Shown one piece after another: positions 5,338 through 5,737 of a stretch of DNA of 5,737 nucleotides. The DNA comes from Desulfobacterales bacterium (lineage in GTDB: Bacteria; Desulfobacterota; Desulfobacteria; Desulfobacterales; RPRI01): the NCBI GenBank assembly GCA_020052975.1, contig JAGVOC010000344.1:1-5737 (forward strand), given 5' to 3'. Position numbers and translations under genes: made by a program. The notes under the pieces were generated by a model that worked only from the letters and a program-made list of their open reading frames with translations, had not been told where the DNA came from and searched no databases. Numbering within the stretch: the first letter of the stretch is position 1; every line of letters starts with the position of its first letter.

Positions 5338-5737
5338 TTATACCTCTACATATCTGTCATATTTTCCGGTCAAGGCCAGGCGCATCTCTTTTATTGTGGG
5401 TTCGGAAATGAAAAATTTTGTTACGGCTTTGCCGATGTCATCCGGGAAATGGGCATCCGAGGATATGATAAACGGGAACCTTTTTATATCCGGCATCTGT
5501 TTTATCGCCTGAGAAGGCTCCATCCGCCACGAGATCTCGACTCCGTCAAGGGGAAGGTCAGGGGGTATGAATCCGAGCTGACTTATGATTCCGAATACGG
5601 GCCTGTCAACATGCGAAGCAATACAAAGACCGTTAAGGGAGTGTATTTTATCGACTATTTCGCTGAGTTTAAGGGTCGTTGCCCCTATCAGGAGTCTTTG
5701 ATTTTCTCCGGAAACTTCATCATTTTCGTCTGCAACA
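5338..5737 (-). CDS. PHP-domain protein, C-terminal part only (runs off the window)
   Basis: The reading frame is open from the window edge to the TAA at 5338-5340 and gives the last 132 residues; the N-terminus lies outside. Numbering from the first full codon, ASHVDRP (40-46) and SSDAHFPDDIG (92-102) match the later metal-binding motifs of the PHP phosphoesterase superfamily: H42 in the first, and D94 and H96 in the DxH motif. A G-L-C-I strand leads into the histidine motif. This C-terminal arrangement resembles PHP proteins encoded beside hydrogenase and NADH-dehydrogenase accessory genes. PHP enzymes hydrolyse phosphate esters with two or three metal ions; the substrate here is unknown. 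An internal ATG at 5521-5523 falls in the middle of the domain and is not the real start. The gene is immediately followed by the ATPase gene in the same operon. Confidence 0.88.
   Translation of the reverse strand, partial: VADENDEVSGENQRLLIGATTLKLSEIVDKIHSLNGLCIASHVDRPVFGIISQLGFIPPDLPLDGVEISWRMEPSQAIKQMPDIKRFPFIISSDAHFPDDIGKAVTKFFISEPTIKEMRLALTGKYDRYVEV
5343..5347 (-). promoter_or_regulatory. Ribosome binding site supporting the TTG start of the ATPase gene
   Basis: The minus strand reads AGAGG, six bases before the TTG at 5334-5336. It is embedded in the last codons of the PHP gene. No in-frame ATG gives a family-like N-terminus, so this site decides the start and points to translational coupling. 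Confidence 0.6.

Noticed and set aside
5338..5523. A separate 61-residue gene starting at the ATG at 5521-5523
   Set aside because: The frame is open upstream to the window edge, and the upstream translation contains the PHP histidine motif, so this ATG is internal.

Overview
The window looks like chromosomal DNA from an anaerobic bacterium. My best guess is a sulfate-reducing or syntrophic deltaproteobacterium (Desulfobacterota); a Clostridia-like anaerobe is the main alternative. The guess rests on the right-hand gene set (PHP protein, small GHKL ATPase, thioredoxin-like [2Fe-2S] ferredoxin), which in such organisms accompanies NAD(P)-linked [FeFe]-hydrogenase subunits, and on a GACGGC/GTAAAAAG-type intergenic inverted repeat that I associate, from memory only, with that group. 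All six supported genes are on the minus strand, so transcription runs right to left. No tRNA, rRNA, CRISPR array, transposase or phage gene was seen.

Right part (5737 to 4401): the C-terminal part of a PHP-domain protein runs in from beyond the window edge. One base after its stop, a TTG-started GHKL-fold ATPase without sensor or phosphoacceptor domain begins. A 122-residue thioredoxin-fold [2Fe-2S] ferredoxin follows 21 bases later. The spacing and ribosome binding sites indicate one operon, probably a regulatory and electron-transfer accessory module of a bifurcating hydrogenase or NADH-dehydrogenase-type enzyme. The catalytic subunits that would normally follow are not there. The operon runs instead into a roughly 130-base inverted-repeat element (about 4275-4404) and then mtnA.

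Middle part (4230 to 1273): mtnA encodes methylthioribose-1-phosphate isomerase of methionine salvage. After a 211-base non-coding gap comes a two-gene phosphate-uptake operon: a DUF47/PhoU-like protein and, two bases later, a PiT-family phosphate permease.

Left part (1272 to 1): a 265-base non-coding stretch holds a perfect 12-base palindrome and a TATAAT-like box. It precedes an unrecognised protein of about 296 residues with three predicted membrane segments, a coiled coil and a cysteine-rich C-terminal domain. Bases 1-101 lie downstream of this gene; I see no gene or clear terminator there.

Most of the window is ordinary housekeeping. The parts worth a second look are the inverted-repeat element, the accessory module separated from any visible catalytic subunit, and the unknown membrane protein.
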